A stretch of 64,000 nt of DNA from Purpureocillium takamizusanense (lineage: Eukaryota > Ascomycota > Sordariomycetes > Hypocreales > Ophiocordycipitaceae). The position numbers and the translations under genes are program-made. The notes under the pieces were generated by a model. That model was not told the origin of the DNA, ran no database searches, and saw nothing but the letters and a program-made list of their open reading frames with translations. The stretch covers positions 2,852,001 through 2,916,000 of the forward strand of contig NC_063072.1 in assembly GCF_022605165.1 (NCBI RefSeq), in the 5' to 3' direction. Positions 1-12,061 of this stretch are shown here, one piece after another; position 1 is the stretch's first letter, and each line of letters starts with the position of its first letter.

Positions 1-1255
1 GTTACGTGCCCGTCGGCGTCGATGGCAGCGAAAAGGGCTGGCAGGAAGACTTTTTCGAGACCATTGGGCTCGGCGACTTGGCAAAGGACAAGTTTAGGCG
101 AATGGGCGGCGTCAATGGGGTGGTGAGTCTTTGCGCCATGGTTGGCATCGAGAGACATTGGCTGACAGTCTGTAGAATGGCTCTTACTTCAGCGCTGGCG
201 AGAGTGTCGGCACCCTCAGTCGCCAGGCGGCCTACCAGCTCGGCCTGCCCATGGGCATCGCCGTCGGTAGTGGTGTCATTGATGCCTATGCTGGCTGGAT
301 CGGCACCGTCGGCGCTAAGGTCGACCTCGGTGACGACGAGCTCAACGCCAATGTTCCGCACAATGACCTTTCTCAGGCTTTTACCCGGCTGGCCGCCGTC
401 GCCGGCACTTCAACTTGCCATCTGGCCATGTCCAAAGACCCTGTCTTCGTCCCGGGCGTTTGGGGCCCGTATCGTGACGTGCTTCTGCCGGACTACTGGC
501 TGGCCGAGGGGGGGCAGTCGGCCACAGGCGAGCTTCTGCGGCACATCCTCGACATCCATCCGGCGTACAACGAGACGTGCGCGCTGGCCAAGGCCGAGGA
601 CAAGCACATTTACGACTTCCTCAACGCTCACCTCGAGTACATGGTCGAGAAGCAGCATGCACCGGGCATCCCCTACCTGGCCCGTCACCTCTTCTTTTAC
701 GGCGACCTCTGGGGCAACCGGTCCCCCATTGCCGACCCCAACATGAAGGGCTCCATGATTGGCATCGACAGCGATAAGAGCACCGACAACATGGCACTAT
801 GGTACTATGCCACCATGGAGTTCATCGCCATGCAGACGCGGCAGATTATTGAGCAGATGAACAAGTCGGGGCACGAGATCTCGTCCATCTTCATGTCGGG
901 CTCCCAGTGCCAGAACCCGGTGCTGATGAGCCTCATGGCCACCACGTGCAGCATGCCCGTGCTGATCCCGCGGTACGTGCACGCGGCCGTCGTTCACGGT
1001 GCAGCCATGCTCGGTGCCAAGGCCGCGAGCCACAACACCGACGACGGCTCCGAACCCGAGACGCTCTGGAGCATCATGGACCGCATGAGCAAGCGCGGCC
1101 GGTTGGTGGAGCCCAACAGCGACGCGGGCGAGAAGGCGCTGCTGGACGCCAAGTACGACGTGTTCCTCGAAATGTGCAACTCTCAGCAGGCGTACCGCAA
1201 GCGTGTGGACAAGGCGCTCGAGAAGTGGGTGTCGGAGTTTGGCGGCGACGAGTAG
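1..1255 (+). CDS. FGGY-family carbohydrate kinase (D-ribulokinase YDR109C-like), 3' part
   Basis: The 5' end is cut by the window edge. About 399 C-terminal residues are visible, where the family usually has about 600. A 53-nt intron (123..175, GTGAGT donor, GCTGAC branch, TAG acceptor, phase 0) separates two exons that join in frame; the stop is TAG at 1253..1255. The second exon carries the actin-fold FGGY C-terminal domain: GIAVGSGVIDAYAGWIG, the GTSTCH phosphate-binding turn, an EGGQS motif, and later SGSQCQNPVLMSLMA and HGAAMLGAKAA of the FGGY_C signature. Family members phosphorylate sugars or sugar alcohols with ATP in the cytosol; the YDR109C/human FGGY branch acts on D-ribulose as a metabolite-repair kinase. 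The substrate here is inferred from overall resemblance only. The next gene starts 656 bp downstream on the same strand. Confidence 0.88.
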
Positions 1256-1911
1256 GCCTGCCTTGAGTTGATGGGATCCGAGCTGGACTCGACGCCGGTT
1301 GGCGAGTGCATACGAAGTGAAGGTCGATCGGTATCCACGGCCCCAACACGGAATTGTAATGAAACGGTGCATTTAGAGGGACAAGCCCATGGAGGAACAC
1401 ATTATAGACTGGCTGCTCGTACTTTGTCTGAGGTCGATTAGCGTACGAAACCGTCGGCCATTGTGACTTGCGACTGCAAACCATTCTCATGCGAGACCGC
1501 GCATCCTAGAAGATGATTTCTCTTGAAGAAATTCCCTGCCGGTGGCACAACTTCTTTGCACCTAGTCAGGACACCCCCTCCGATCCATGGCGAAGGTGAA
1601 GGTTGACGCAGGCAGGGAGGCAGGCAAGGCAGCGCCCAAGGCGCTGAGCAAAGTGGGGCTCGAACTCCCTGCTGCGGTCCACTCATTGGTTCAAGCTCCT
1701 CCAAACACCCGCAGCCTTGCCAACGCCAAAATTCTAGAGCATCGAGTCGCGTCGCTGCCTCACCAGTCGCTCGCTTCACCTGCCTACCGCAACCCGCGAG
1801 CGTGCGAGCAACAACAACCCCCCTCGCCCAGTCGCTCGCTCGCCAATTCACCTCCCACATATTCCCATCGTCTCCCCGTCTCCGACGCCCGCAGTCGGTG
1901 CGTGATCGACA
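1256..1911. other. Intergenic: FGGY 3' end / NIC96 5' leader
   Basis: No coding capacity supported. The last 150 bases before the nucleoporin ATG are C/T-rich (repeated TCGCTCGC, CCCGTCTCC), typical of a fungal promoter and 5' leader. Short ORFs on both strands have no recognisable content. Confidence 0.6.
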
Positions 1912-4900
1912 ATGTCGCTCTTCGGACAACCTGCGACTGGCGGCGGCGGCGGCGGCCTGTTTGGCCAGGCCCAGAACCAGCAGCAACAGCAGCAGCAGCA
2001 GCAGCAGCAGGGCACCGGCGGAGGGCTCTTCGGGCAGGCTCAGCAGAATAAGCCCGCCACCGGAAGCGGCTTGTTCGGCCAGGCGACGGCGCAGGCCCCG
2101 CAGGCTGGGACGATGACCGGCGGAGGACTATTTGGGGGCGCGCAAGGCCAACAACAGCAGCAGCAGCAACAACCGCAACAAGGTGCGGCCGGCGGAGGCT
2201 TGTTCGGCCAGCAACAAGCCAGGCCCGCGGCGGGAGGGCTCTTTGGACAGTCAACCGCGCAGCCGCAGCAGACCGGGGCTACGGGCGGTGGCCTCTTCGG
2301 GCAGCCTATGGGCCAGGGCCAGCAGCAACAAGGCACCGGCGGCGGTCTCTTTGGCCAGCCGATGCAGACCCAGCAGAAACCGTCTCCCTTCGGCACGGCT
2401 ACGTCGAGTCTCAGCGGCAGCGCCTTGGTTGGCGGCCCGACCGCTAGACCATCTTTGTTCGGATCCACTACGACGCAACAGCAGCAGCAGCAGCAGCCGC
2501 AGAGCAGCTCCATGTTCGGAGGCAGCATGCTGGGTGGAAGCTTGCTGGGGGTGCCAGCCCAGAGCATGCAGCCCCAGCAGCAGCAACAGCCACATCAACA
2601 GCAACAACAACAGCAACAGCAGCCTGCCGGCGCATACTTCGACAGCCTCTTCGCCAAATCCCAGAAGGAGGGTGGTGTCAAGACGACAAACATGGAGGAC
2701 TTGCCCAGCCTGGAGCTTGGCCTGGGCGACCTCCGCCACCGTCTGCGAAAGCTGCAATCGAAGCCGAGCGAGAGGCCTCTAGATGGCAAGGCGCACTACC
2801 TCTTGGCCGCGTCTGGCGTCGACCCCAGCGTCGCGGCCAAGGACCTCGGCATGCTCGACGTCCAGGGCGCACGATCTGAACGGACGCACGGATACGCCCC
2901 GACCGAGATCGATGTCGAGACCTACTTGTCGAACCTACAGACGAAGACGACGCTCAGCATGATAGCGGACGGCCTCGAACGCTCCGTGCGTGACTTTGAC
3001 AATTTCCTGGACGACAACGTGTCTATGGAGTGGGACGCCCAACGGAAGCGCATATACCAGCACTTTGGCATCAAGCCCCGCGAGGATTCAATGGCTGCCG
3101 GCCGAGAGTCCCAGGCTGGCTTTGGCCGCTCCCGCCGCAGCAAGACCCAGGGCGGCACGTCTCGAGCTGGACGCAGCAGCATGTTGGGCAACTCGACGAT
3201 GCAGCGTTCCGTTATTGGTGCGCCAAGCCGCATTGGCACCCACCAAGCCGAGTTCTCAGATGTCGACCGCTCGTCTGACGGCTCGGGCGCCCTCAAGCCT
3301 CGTGGGGCCACCGAGGATAGGGCCGTCCGGGAGAGACAGGCCAAGCTGGCCGAAAAGGTCCGCACCTTGAACGCCGCTCGCCTGATGAAGCGCCCCTATC
3401 CCATCTTTGCAGAGCTGGGCGAGGTGGAGCAAAAGTCTCACGAGCCCCATGCGCCTCACGTCGTCGAGGCGTACCGGGCCATGATTGAGATTGTCGGCGA
3501 GGACCCCGACGCGCAGACATCACTCAACAATGCCACCGCAAGAGAGCGACAGTTTGCCGACAAATATTTGGACGAGAATCCCAACTCGTCGCGATCTGTG
3601 GAGATGAGGAAACGCATCCTGCATGGCTCCAACAGCTTCCTTGAGAAACAGTTCCTGCGCGAGGTGGAGTCGCTGATCGCTAAGCACCCTCACGAAGCCA
3701 GACTCGGCGGCCTGCCGGACATTACCAGCAAGATCAAGGCGTACATTCGCCTGCGCTCCGCGCGCAAGGACCTGGTGCCCGACAACACAGAGCTTCAGCA
3801 GATCCAAGGTGAGTATATTTGGGCGGTGGTCTTTTACCTCCTTCGCTCGGGCCATGTCAGCGAGGCGGCTCAGTACGTCAACGACAACAGCAACCAGTTC
3901 AGAGGAATTGATCGCACGTTCTCGACGTATCTGAACAACTACGCGGCCAGCGAGGACCGGCGCATCACCAACCGCAAGCTGCTCGACCGCTGCACTAATG
4001 AGTACATCCAGCGATCCCGCAACGCCCCGGATAACACCATCGACCCGTTCCGCATGGCCTGCTACAAGGTCATTGGGCGGATTGAGCTGGGTAACCGGAA
4101 TCTCGACGGCTTAAACACGGACATCAACGATTGGATATGGCTGCAGTTCAACCTGGCTAGGGAGGGCGACAGAACGATCGAGATGGCCGGAGAGTCTTAC
4201 GGCCTCGCTGAGCTGCAGTCCAGCATCCGGGAGATTGGCCTGAAGCACTTTCCCAAGGCCAACTCGGAGGACACCAGCAACGGCAGCTTCGGCATGTTCT
4301 TTTACTTGCAGGTGCTGGCGGGCATGTTCGAAGACGCCATCGCCTACCTGTATCCCTTCTCCTACATCGACGCCGTGCATTTCGGCCTAGCACTCGCCCA
4401 CTACGGCCTCTTGCGGCCAAGCGACCCCCTATCGGCGTCCAACGACCTCCGCAGCTACAGCGTCAAGAACCTCCCGCAGATCAACTTTGGGCGGATGATT
4501 GGCTACTACACGAGGGACTTTCGTGCCGCGGATGTGGTGTCGGCGGTGGACTACCTCGCGCTCATTTGTCTGAACCGGGACTTGGGCGGAGAAGCCGGCC
4601 AGCGCCAGAGCGCCCTGTGCCACGAGGCGTTGCGCGATCTTGTGCTCGAAACTCGCGAGTTCAGCACGCTCATTGGCGACATCAGGCCCGACGGGCGCGC
4701 CATTCGCGGCATCATCGAGGAGCGCGGCCCGCTGATCGGCCTCGACGACGAGGATGACTTTGCCAGCACGGTGACGCTGCAGGCGGCCAGTTTCGCGGAC
4801 GAGAACGGACGCACCACCGACTCGGTGCTGCTGTACCACCTGGCGGGCGAGTACGACACGGTGGTCGCCATTGTGAGCCGGGCGCTCAGCGAGGCCATCT

Positions 4901-5560
4901 CACTCGAGATTGGCGAGGACCCGATGCGCCTGATGCCGGTCAAGCCTAGGGCGGCGGGCGCGCAGGCGGAGGCACAGCAGGGCAGCAGCTTGAGTTTGGC
5001 GTCCATCGACGACCCGGTCGAGCTGGCCAGGACCATGATGGCCATGTACGAGCGGGACGCCATGTTCTATAGGAAGATCCAGGACCAGAACAAGGTGGCG
5101 TGCCGGGTGCTGCTGGAGATGAGCAGCATCAAGAGGGTGGTGGAGGTGGGCCAGTGGGCGCAGGGCCTAGACGTGAGTTTCCCGACATGTGCCAATATGG
5201 GCTTCCGAGCTCTTTTTGTTTGCTAACTCGCGCCGGCAGAAAATCCGCAGCCTGGAGATACTGCCGCTGGATGCGGCGGGCGACGCCAGCACGATTCGGG
5301 CCTACGCGGCCAAGTTCTCGGGGCTGTCGCAGCCCGTGTCCATCAACGTGCCGAACCTGCTCATGTGGACCATAATCTGCTGCGTGAGGCAGCGGGAGCA
5401 GCTGAGCAACGGGCAGTTCAGCGGCAACGAGGGGACGCGGCGGATGATGGTGGAGCAGCTGAAGCAGATGACGCTGGACCTGACGACGTACACGAGCCAG
5501 CTACGGTACCGGTTCCCGCCGCATCTGCACGAGGCGCTGGCGAGGGCATCGGCGGAGTAA
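1912..5560 (+). CDS. NIC96: Nucleoporin Nic96/Nup93 with N-terminal GLFG repeats
   Basis: Two exons, 1912..5172 and 5240..5560, joined across a 67-nt phase-0 intron (GTGAGT, GCTAAC branch, CAG) give 1193 residues. Residues 1 to about 245 are low complexity: about a dozen FG dipeptides, mostly GLFGQ, in glycine/glutamine-rich spacers, including a 10-residue glutamine run. A short linear-motif region follows (around residues 245-300, YFDSLFAKSQKE). Residues about 490-1193 form the long alpha-helical Nic96 domain, recognisable from WAVVFYLLRSGHVSEAAQYV, DWIWLQFNLAREGD, FYLQVLAGMFEDAIAYLY and HFGLALAHYGLLR. Nic96/Nup93 is an inner-ring scaffold nucleoporin that anchors the Nsp1 channel complex and Nup188/Nup192. 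The GLFG region is unusual against yeast Nic96 and vertebrate Nup93, which lack FG repeats. Start choice: first ATG before SLFGQ, directly after a pyrimidine-rich leader. Confidence 0.93.
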
Positions 5561-6716
5561 TGGGCGGCGGGCTGTCTACATTGCTGGGGGTGAACGGTTG
5601 CGTGTGCGCGTACTGGTCCCTGGATTGATATGTGCTGGTGGCGCTGGTTGGGGGGGCTGCGTGCGAGGGTGATTGTTGGATGGCACAAGAGCGTACGTAG
5701 TAGAGAAACAAACATCTATTCTACGGGGTACAGGATGCTGCAGTTGCCCATGCCAAGGTAAACTGCTCGCAGTGTGCATTGTGTATAATAGGGTGCCTTC
5801 AAATGTTGATGGTTTCTGCGTAATAAATGACGTACGCACTAAGTTACTTCGTACAGTAGTAACTAGCGCTTTTACTTCGAATGAGGCATCTCGAGACGCA
5901 CGTGCCACGAGCTGCCCAACCAGGCAACCGAGCCGCTGGTGCTTATCCGTCCGTCCCGCTGCGGGTCCCCCACTAACTAACTACATGCACAAACCCCAGG
6001 AAATAATTCCCCCCATGACTCGGGCTTGACGTGCTCGACGCGACCTCTCTGATTCAGCATCGTCCACCTCATAGGTTGCACCGACGACCCGACGACCCGA
6101 CGACTTGTCACGCCCTCGTTCCCTCCCCCTTGCTCGGCGCATGAGCGTGCGGCTACCAGCAGCATCAGCACGCGCCGTCGCCGCCACCGTTGCCCACGCT
6201 GCCGGCCCGGGAGCGCGCTCCTCGCTCCCAAAGGGTCCCTCCCCACCACACGCCTCGCTGAACCCTTACCACTACCTCGTATCCGGGGATTGCCCCTCTC
6301 CCTGGGACGCGGTGGTGGTGGTGGCTCTCTCCGCTTAACAAGCTTGGACACGGCCCTGCTTTAGTTATCCGGGAAAGGAAGCCCGGGGGGGACACCACCC
6401 TTCCCTGGGCGTGGGATTTTAGAGACGGGACGAAACGTAACTGGTACTACCTGTTTTGGGGTGACAAGGGGGGTGGCAGCTGCTGCTCCTGTTCACACCT
6501 TCGGAGACACGAAAGAGACGCCGGAGGGGTGGGACGAAACGCGGTGCCAGGGATCGGCACTCCCCGCCTGTCCGCTGCGTCCCTCCCTCGACGCCCCGGG
6601 ATACCCGCGGCTGCTGACCGTTGACTGAGCTCGGCCCAGGGGCTGGGCTGACCCGCCTGGTCGCCCGGCATAAGCGGGAGGAGACCCACGCGGGCCCGGG
6701 AGCAGCGCGTGCCTCG
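5561..6716. other. Intergenic, NIC96 3' end to bZIP gene promoter
   Basis: No supported gene. The stretch 5800..5880 contains several TAC/GTA-type short palindromes (CGTACGC, TTCGTAC, AGTAACTA). A polypurine/polypyrimidine-biased stretch follows from about 6100 towards the bZIP start. Small ORFs on both strands look random. Confidence 0.55.
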
Positions 6717-8682
6717 ATGGGCGGTCAGTCCCCGGGCGACGGGGACGGGGGAGGCGGCCGGCCGGCCACCGGGGACGCACAAAGTCCTGCTACCGTCGGC
6801 GCGGCGAGCCCCGCGGCCGGCGTGAAGAGGCGCGAGGCCGGGAGCGTGCCCCGCGACGACGGGTCCGTGGGGGCCGATGCGGCGGCCGAGGACGGCGCCG
6901 ACGAGGCCGGCCGGAGGAAGAGGGCCAAGGCGGGACCCGGCAGCCGGGGTGTCGCCAACCTGACGCCGGAACAGCTGGCCAAAAAACGCGCCAACGGTAC
7001 GGGCCCCCCTTTCCCCCCCCCTTGCCGGTGATACACTGGTCGAGCGCACGGGACAGATCGCCGTGCTGTGGGATGAGACTCATGACACGGCGCCGCTGAC
7101 AAGGTGGGCACACGCCAGACCGCGAGGCGCAGCGCGCCATCCGCGAGCGCACAAAGAACCAGATCGAGACGCTGGAGCGACGCATCCGCGAGCTCACGAG
7201 TCTCAAGCCCTACCAGGAGCTGCAGGCCGTGGTGCGGGCCAAGGAGGCCGTCGAGCGCGAGAATGCCGACATCAAGCGGCAGCTCGCGACTGTTGTTGGC
7301 TTGCTCAACCCCATCATCGGCGCCGGTACGTTTTGGCGAGGCCGTTGGGGGCACGAGACTACATAGGATAGATAGTGCTGACATGGCAGACAGACCGTAA
7401 TGCTCCCGGGGCGTCACCAGCGCCGGCTTACGCGCCGCCTACCGCGCCGCCCGCCGCGCCTCCGGTCCCGACGTCGGTGCCGTATCACGCGTCGCCTACG
7501 CCCACGGGTTCCGCTTCGCCCGCCGGGACTATCGAGACGCCTCACGGATGGGCTCACGGCGACGCTCCGTCGGTGGGAACGCCAGGGGAGCTCAGCACGG
7601 TGCAGCATCTCCAGCAGCAGCGGCACCGCATACGACATGATCTGGAGATGGGCCCCGAGCGACTCGAGCTGGGCTTCCTGCTGCAGCATGGGCAAGGCCA
7701 ACACTTGAGCCGCTTGCAAGGCGGCATCCACGGCCCACAGGACACGCCGCAGTACCAGCACGTGCCCATGAAGCACGACTGGACGGCCGTCACCAAGAAC
7801 GAGGCGTTGGGGTCGCGGCACAGCCCGCTGGCCGGGACGAGCGGTCCCCTGCCGGGCTACGATGGGCAGTCTCCCGGCGCGGTCGGGGCGACGGGGGCGC
7901 ATCATCATCACCCGCATAAGAGCGGCGCACCGGGGGAGCATGGTGCGGAGAGCCCGCCGCGGTATGCCATGCCCATCCGACACGGCAGCCCGACGTGCCC
8001 GCTCGACTCGCTGCTGCTCGACTTCATGAGCGAGCGACGGCAGCGGGCGGCCGAGGGCCTGCCGATGGCGCAGGTCATCGGGCCGCAGTACCCGTCGGTG
8101 TCGTCGCTGCTCAACCCGGCCAACAGCGCGTACAGCCACCCGCTGTCCAAGGTCTTCACGGACATCCTGGCGACGTTCCCGGACATCTCGATGCTGCCGG
8201 AGAGGGTGGCGGTGCTGTACGCCATGTTCCTGCTGATGCGGTGGCAGATCGCCCCGACGCGCCAAAACTACGAACGCGTGCCGGCGTGGCTGCGCCCGAC
8301 GGCCTCGCAGCTGTCGCACCCGCACCCGGCCTGGGTCGACCACGTGCCCTTCCCGGCCATGCGCGAGAAGCTCGCCCGCGACTACAACCCGCACGAGTAC
8401 CTCTTCGACAACTTCTTCATCCCCTTCACCACCACGCTGTGCCTCAGCTGGCCCTACGACGAGACCGACACCCTCCTCCTGGTCCCGGACTCGGACGAGG
8501 TCGTCATCAACCCCGTCTTCGAGCGCCACCTGCGCAACCTCGACAACTGGACCCTCGGCGACCGCTTCGCCCGCGCGTTCCCCTCGCTGGCCGACACGTA
8601 CAACGTCGAGTCGCGCTCGCGCCACGGATCGGCCGGCGGGGGGGCGTCATCGTCGTCGGCGGCGTCGTCGGTGAGCCGGTGA
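6717..8682 (+). CDS. bZIP-type transcription factor with DUF3425 domain
   Basis: Three exons, 6717..6996, 7119..7325 and 7394..8682, encode 591 residues. The introns (122 and 68 nt) have GTACGG/GTACGT donors, CTGAC branches and CAG acceptors, and both split a GAC codon after its first base. Residues about 83-125 hold the basic region and short zipper, LTPEQLAKKRAN then DREAQRAIRERTKNQIETLE, continuing into RRIRELTSLKPYQELQAV. Residues about 365-570 match the DUF3425 domain that follows a divergent bZIP in a large family of filamentous-fungal nuclear factors (CPLDSLLLDFMSERRQRA, YPSVSSLLNP, RWQIAPTRQNYERVPAWLRP, HPAWVDHVPFPAMRE, LSWPY). The region between is proline/alanine/histidine-rich. Aligned on AQRAIR, the usually invariant basic-region Asn position is Asp. 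Targets are unknown. ATG 6717 is the only ATG in the open frame before the bZIP. Confidence 0.9.
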
Positions 8683-9696
8683 CGACAGCCTACTTCCATC
8701 TATCTTGCGTTCTATTGCACGCAGGACATCCATATAATCATCCTTTATACGCGTGACTTAGAGCCCCGGCGCTTTTTCTCTTGTTATTCCCTCTGGAGTT
8801 CGTCGTCGAAAAGGAAAGCAAAAAAAGGGCGGGTCGGCGATGGCGTTGCTTCTTGTCCATTTACCCTCGGACGGTTTACCAACGCTTTTTAGAGCGGCGC
8901 GACACCGCCAACATACCCAGGACGGAAAGGGGGGACTAACGTACCGACAGGATAGGGCAAAGGTAATAGAGTAACAAGCTCGGTGGGATTTTGGTTATGT
9001 ATTGCTCTCCTTAAGGGGGCACATGAACGAACAACATATACACGTATATTCTGTGGGAAAAGGCTTCCCTTCCCCTCTTTTGCGTCTAAGCCGCCGTCGT
9101 GCCCCAACCTTCAATAGACGCTGAGTACTTACGTGTTTAGCTTAGGTCAAGTCCACGATGTGGTTTCCAAGGGCTCGCGAGAGAAGACCGACGACACTCG
9201 ATCTCCATGGCTGTAGGCCTAAGTGTAGACGAGACGGCGCGCGTTCTACCTACACGACGAGCAAACGCACCAGGCTTCCTGGGGTGACTGATGCGAGTGA
9301 CACCCGGCTCATGAGGCGCGACGATACAGACGACGGACCTTTGCGGCGTTGGACACTTCACGGTCCAAGAGAGCGATGCGCCTCGTTGCTGCCTCGAGCG
9401 GCGCCTGGAGAGTTCTGGAAAGTCACTCGAGCGGCGGTGGTGTCGTCGGGACGAGGTTTTGTCTGAGGAAGGAGCGACTCGCACGTCCTGCCCAAACCAC
9501 GGTGCTGCACCTCTGCTCCTGCCGTCACCTCGCGCGCAGCCCTCCCCCCTCTTCCTCTCTCCTTTCTTCACCACTGCGTCGACATCCTGCACACACTGCC
9601 ACTTGTTCAATTCTCCCACGCTTCACGAAATCCTCATCTTTGACACACCTGCAACGTCTCCGTCACTACGCCAGAGTCTCCTCTCGATGGTGCATC
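8683..9696. other. Intergenic, bZIP 3' UTR and F-box gene promoter/leader
   Basis: No gene supported. The F-box frame stays open upstream of ATG 9697 to about 9349, but this extension is low-complexity and arginine/serine-rich, so I treat it as 5' leader. A poly-A run at 8819..8826 and several TACGTA motifs are present. Confidence 0.5.
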
Positions 9697-11721
9697 ATGT
9701 CGACGGAGCACCCATCGCCAGGCACCGCCATGTGTGAGAGCACGCCATCGGTTGGAGAGCTACCCGGGCGAGACGTACCTGGCTCGCAAGCCGGCGTCAC
9801 AGCAGGAGCGGATCGGGAGACCCAAGTAGATGAGGCGACGGGCAGCACCAACAGCAGTGGCGACGGGGACAACGACGGGCGTGATGACGGGAAGCAGCAC
9901 AACGGTGGCATGAATGGCCTGGATGAAGAATGCGGCAATGAGGACAACAACGAACACCTTGACAAGATTCCTCTAGCTGGAAGCATCAGCACTACCGTCT
10001 CTTGCTCGGAGGAAAAAGACCTCGCCCATCGTCCAACGCCACGTGTCGGCATTCTTCATTTGCCCGAGGAGATTCTACACGAGGTGTTTAGCTATTTTGA
10101 CGACCCTTCCGACATGCATCCCGCCCGGGATTACTGGAAAGATATCTACGAGAAGAGACATGATGAGGATCGTCGTCAAACTGTGCGGAGTGTACGCCTT
10201 GTATGTCGCCTGTTCAATGAGCTCGCATCACGATTTTTGTTCGCGGGACTAGAACTCGACATCAGCCAGGCCTCGCTGGATTTCGTGGACCGGCTCTCCA
10301 GGCAGCCTCATCTCGCGAAAGGCATCAGACACATCGAGCTCTTTCTGTACTACCGCCCGCTTGAATTCGCTGAGGACATCACCCTGTTCCATAATGAACG
10401 ATTACTCATTCTCGAGCAATTCAAGGAAAGCTGCGACCAGATCATGACCGACTTCTTGGACTTGGAAGAGGAAGCAACACAGGAATTACGACAGGCAGTC
10501 TCTACTTTTGAAAGAACAATAAAGGCATCACATCTCAACCTCGATGAGGACTCCTACGACGAGATGCAAGATCTCTTGCCTTACCTTCATAGTCTTCAAC
10601 AGGGTCGTGAGGATTATCGACAACAATGCAAGGAACAGTTCAGACTGATCTCGCAAGGCATTTTCGCTAAAGATCTGGCTATCTCGCTTGCGCGGGTCCG
10701 CTTCAACGGCTCCCTATTGTTCACCGATGAGACACTTGGACATCCGATCTGGTCCAGCTGCTGTCCATCGGCTCCTTTACTCGGCCCCGATACCGTGCGC
10801 CGGTATATGGCAACCCCGTTATCATGGGGTGACTCTAATAATTTACATCTGCACTCAGCCCTTGTTCCAGCGAGGATGCTTTGGGATCTTCCCATCGCAA
10901 TGCACAGGGCAGGGGCGGTGCTGCGATCCCTCACAGTCCTCTGCATCCCCACCTTGCACAACGCCCACATGTTGCAACCCGACCCGCAGGATCCATGGGA
11001 TCTGTCCTGGAACGACCTTCACACGGCGCTTTGCAGCGTTCAGAGGTATACTTGTGCACCAAATGGCTCTGAAGTTATTCAATTCGAACATATCCCTCCG
11101 GATGGGCGAGCCATCCTGGACAAGTTTCTCTATGCGACACTCTCAAGTCAGAGACTCCAATACATAGATCTGCCTTTAGACAGCCTGAATACGACAACGG
11201 AGTCGGATCTTGGGTCCAAAACGTTCCACTACCCCTTGGGCCACATTCTAAGGAGCATACACTGGCAACAAGTGACAGCAATCAGCGTGGGCAGCGTTTC
11301 ACTAGACCAAAGGGATCTCGAAAAAATTACTGGGGGGCTGGGGCCAGACTTAAAATCTTTCTGTATCAGACGTATCAAGCTGACGAATGGGACTTGGTCA
11401 CCTGCACTGGAACTGCTCAGAACAAAGTATCTCGCGAGGTGCTCCCTGGGCGAGTGCGAGGTGAAATGCGTCCAGCTGGAAGGAGGAGAGTTCGAGCAAA
11501 ATCATCCCAAGTCGGTTATATCGTCTCCTTCGACCCGGCTCACATGGAAGGCTTGGGGCTTCCATAGCTCAGAATCGATTATTGGCCAATTGGTGGCGAT
11601 GTATGTCAACAGCATGCGAGTGCGGGAGAATTCGTTGACTAGTGACGTGGAGCGGATACTTCTTGATGGTCCGCAACTCTCGGACGACAAGGCCACAACA
11701 CCGTCGACATGCTCAATGTAA
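9697..11721 (+). CDS. F-box protein (possible SCF substrate receptor)
   Basis: Single-exon gene of 674 residues. Residues 1-115 are acidic and disordered (Gly/Asp/Asn-rich). Residues about 118-165 form an F-box: GILHLPEEILHEVFSYFDDP, then after an insertion RSVRLVCRLFNELASRFLF, the usual second half that contacts Skp1. The remainder is helical without obvious leucine-rich or WD repeats, and ends with a motif common in fungal F-box proteins (SFCIRRIKLTNGTWSPALEL). F-box proteins recruit substrates to the SCF ubiquitin ligase; this protein's substrate cannot be told. Start chosen at ATG 9697 (MSTEHPSP); an in-frame ATG at 9709+ is also possible, and the upstream open frame looks like leader. 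Codon use is less GC3-biased than in the neighbouring metabolic genes, suggesting low expression or faster evolution. Confidence 0.85.
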   Translation: MSTEHPSPGTAMCESTPSVGELPGRDVPGSQAGVTAGADRETQVDEATGSTNSSGDGDNDGRDDGKQHNGGMNGLDEECGNEDNNEHLDKIPLAGSISTTVSCSEEKDLAHRPTPRVGILHLPEEILHEVFSYFDDPSDMHPARDYWKDIYEKRHDEDRRQTVRSVRLVCRLFNELASRFLFAGLELDISQASLDFVDRLSRQPHLAKGIRHIELFLYYRPLEFAEDITLFHNERLLILEQFKESCDQIMTDFLDLEEEATQELRQAVSTFERTIKASHLNLDEDSYDEMQDLLPYLHSLQQGREDYRQQCKEQFRLISQGIFAKDLAISLARVRFNGSLLFTDETLGHPIWSSCCPSAPLLGPDTVRRYMATPLSWGDSNNLHLHSALVPARMLWDLPIAMHRAGAVLRSLTVLCIPTLHNAHMLQPDPQDPWDLSWNDLHTALCSVQRYTCAPNGSEVIQFEHIPPDGRAILDKFLYATLSSQRLQYIDLPLDSLNTTTESDLGSKTFHYPLGHILRSIHWQQVTAISVGSVSLDQRDLEKITGGLGPDLKSFCIRRIKLTNGTWSPALELLRTKYLARCSLGECEVKCVQLEGGEFEQNHPKSVISSPSTRLTWKAWGFHSSESIIGQLVAMYVNSMRVRENSLTSDVERILLDGPQLSDDKATTPSTCSM

Positions 11722-12061
11722 CTACTAGATATAGATAGACTATCGTTCCAGGTATATACTGCGCCTACAGACGCACATTGCTCACGAAACGGCTGTTCAT
11801 AACGTGCGCAACTTACACAAAATCCACTTTTTCCGGGAAACAGCAAACTTGACCCCACTACCCGTAGTTCTTACTGCGTATCCACCCCACGACACGAAGT
11901 TGTGAGGGAGCGAAAGAAATTTACCCACCAGCCCACCAGCAGCCACCATGTCACCATCCACTTGGACATGTATATACCTCATTACCTCTACTTCCAAACA
12001 TCCAATCAGCAAGAATCACCAGCCTTGGGAGCGAGCCCATCGGGTCCGTCAAACAAAACCA
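11722..12061. other. Spacer between F-box gene and tRNA
   Basis: 340 bases of AT-richer sequence with no ORF of note; presumably the F-box 3' UTR and tRNA upstream sequence. Confidence 0.5.

Noticed and set aside
7414..8625. A 403-codon frame on - opposite the bZIP gene
   Set aside because: Arg/Val/Gly-rich antisense frame of the DUF3425 exon; no recognisable feature.
9349..9696. In-frame upstream extension of the F-box protein
   Set aside because: The extension is low-complexity, its first codon is not ATG, and ATG 9697 gives a more usual N-terminus; treated as 5' leader.
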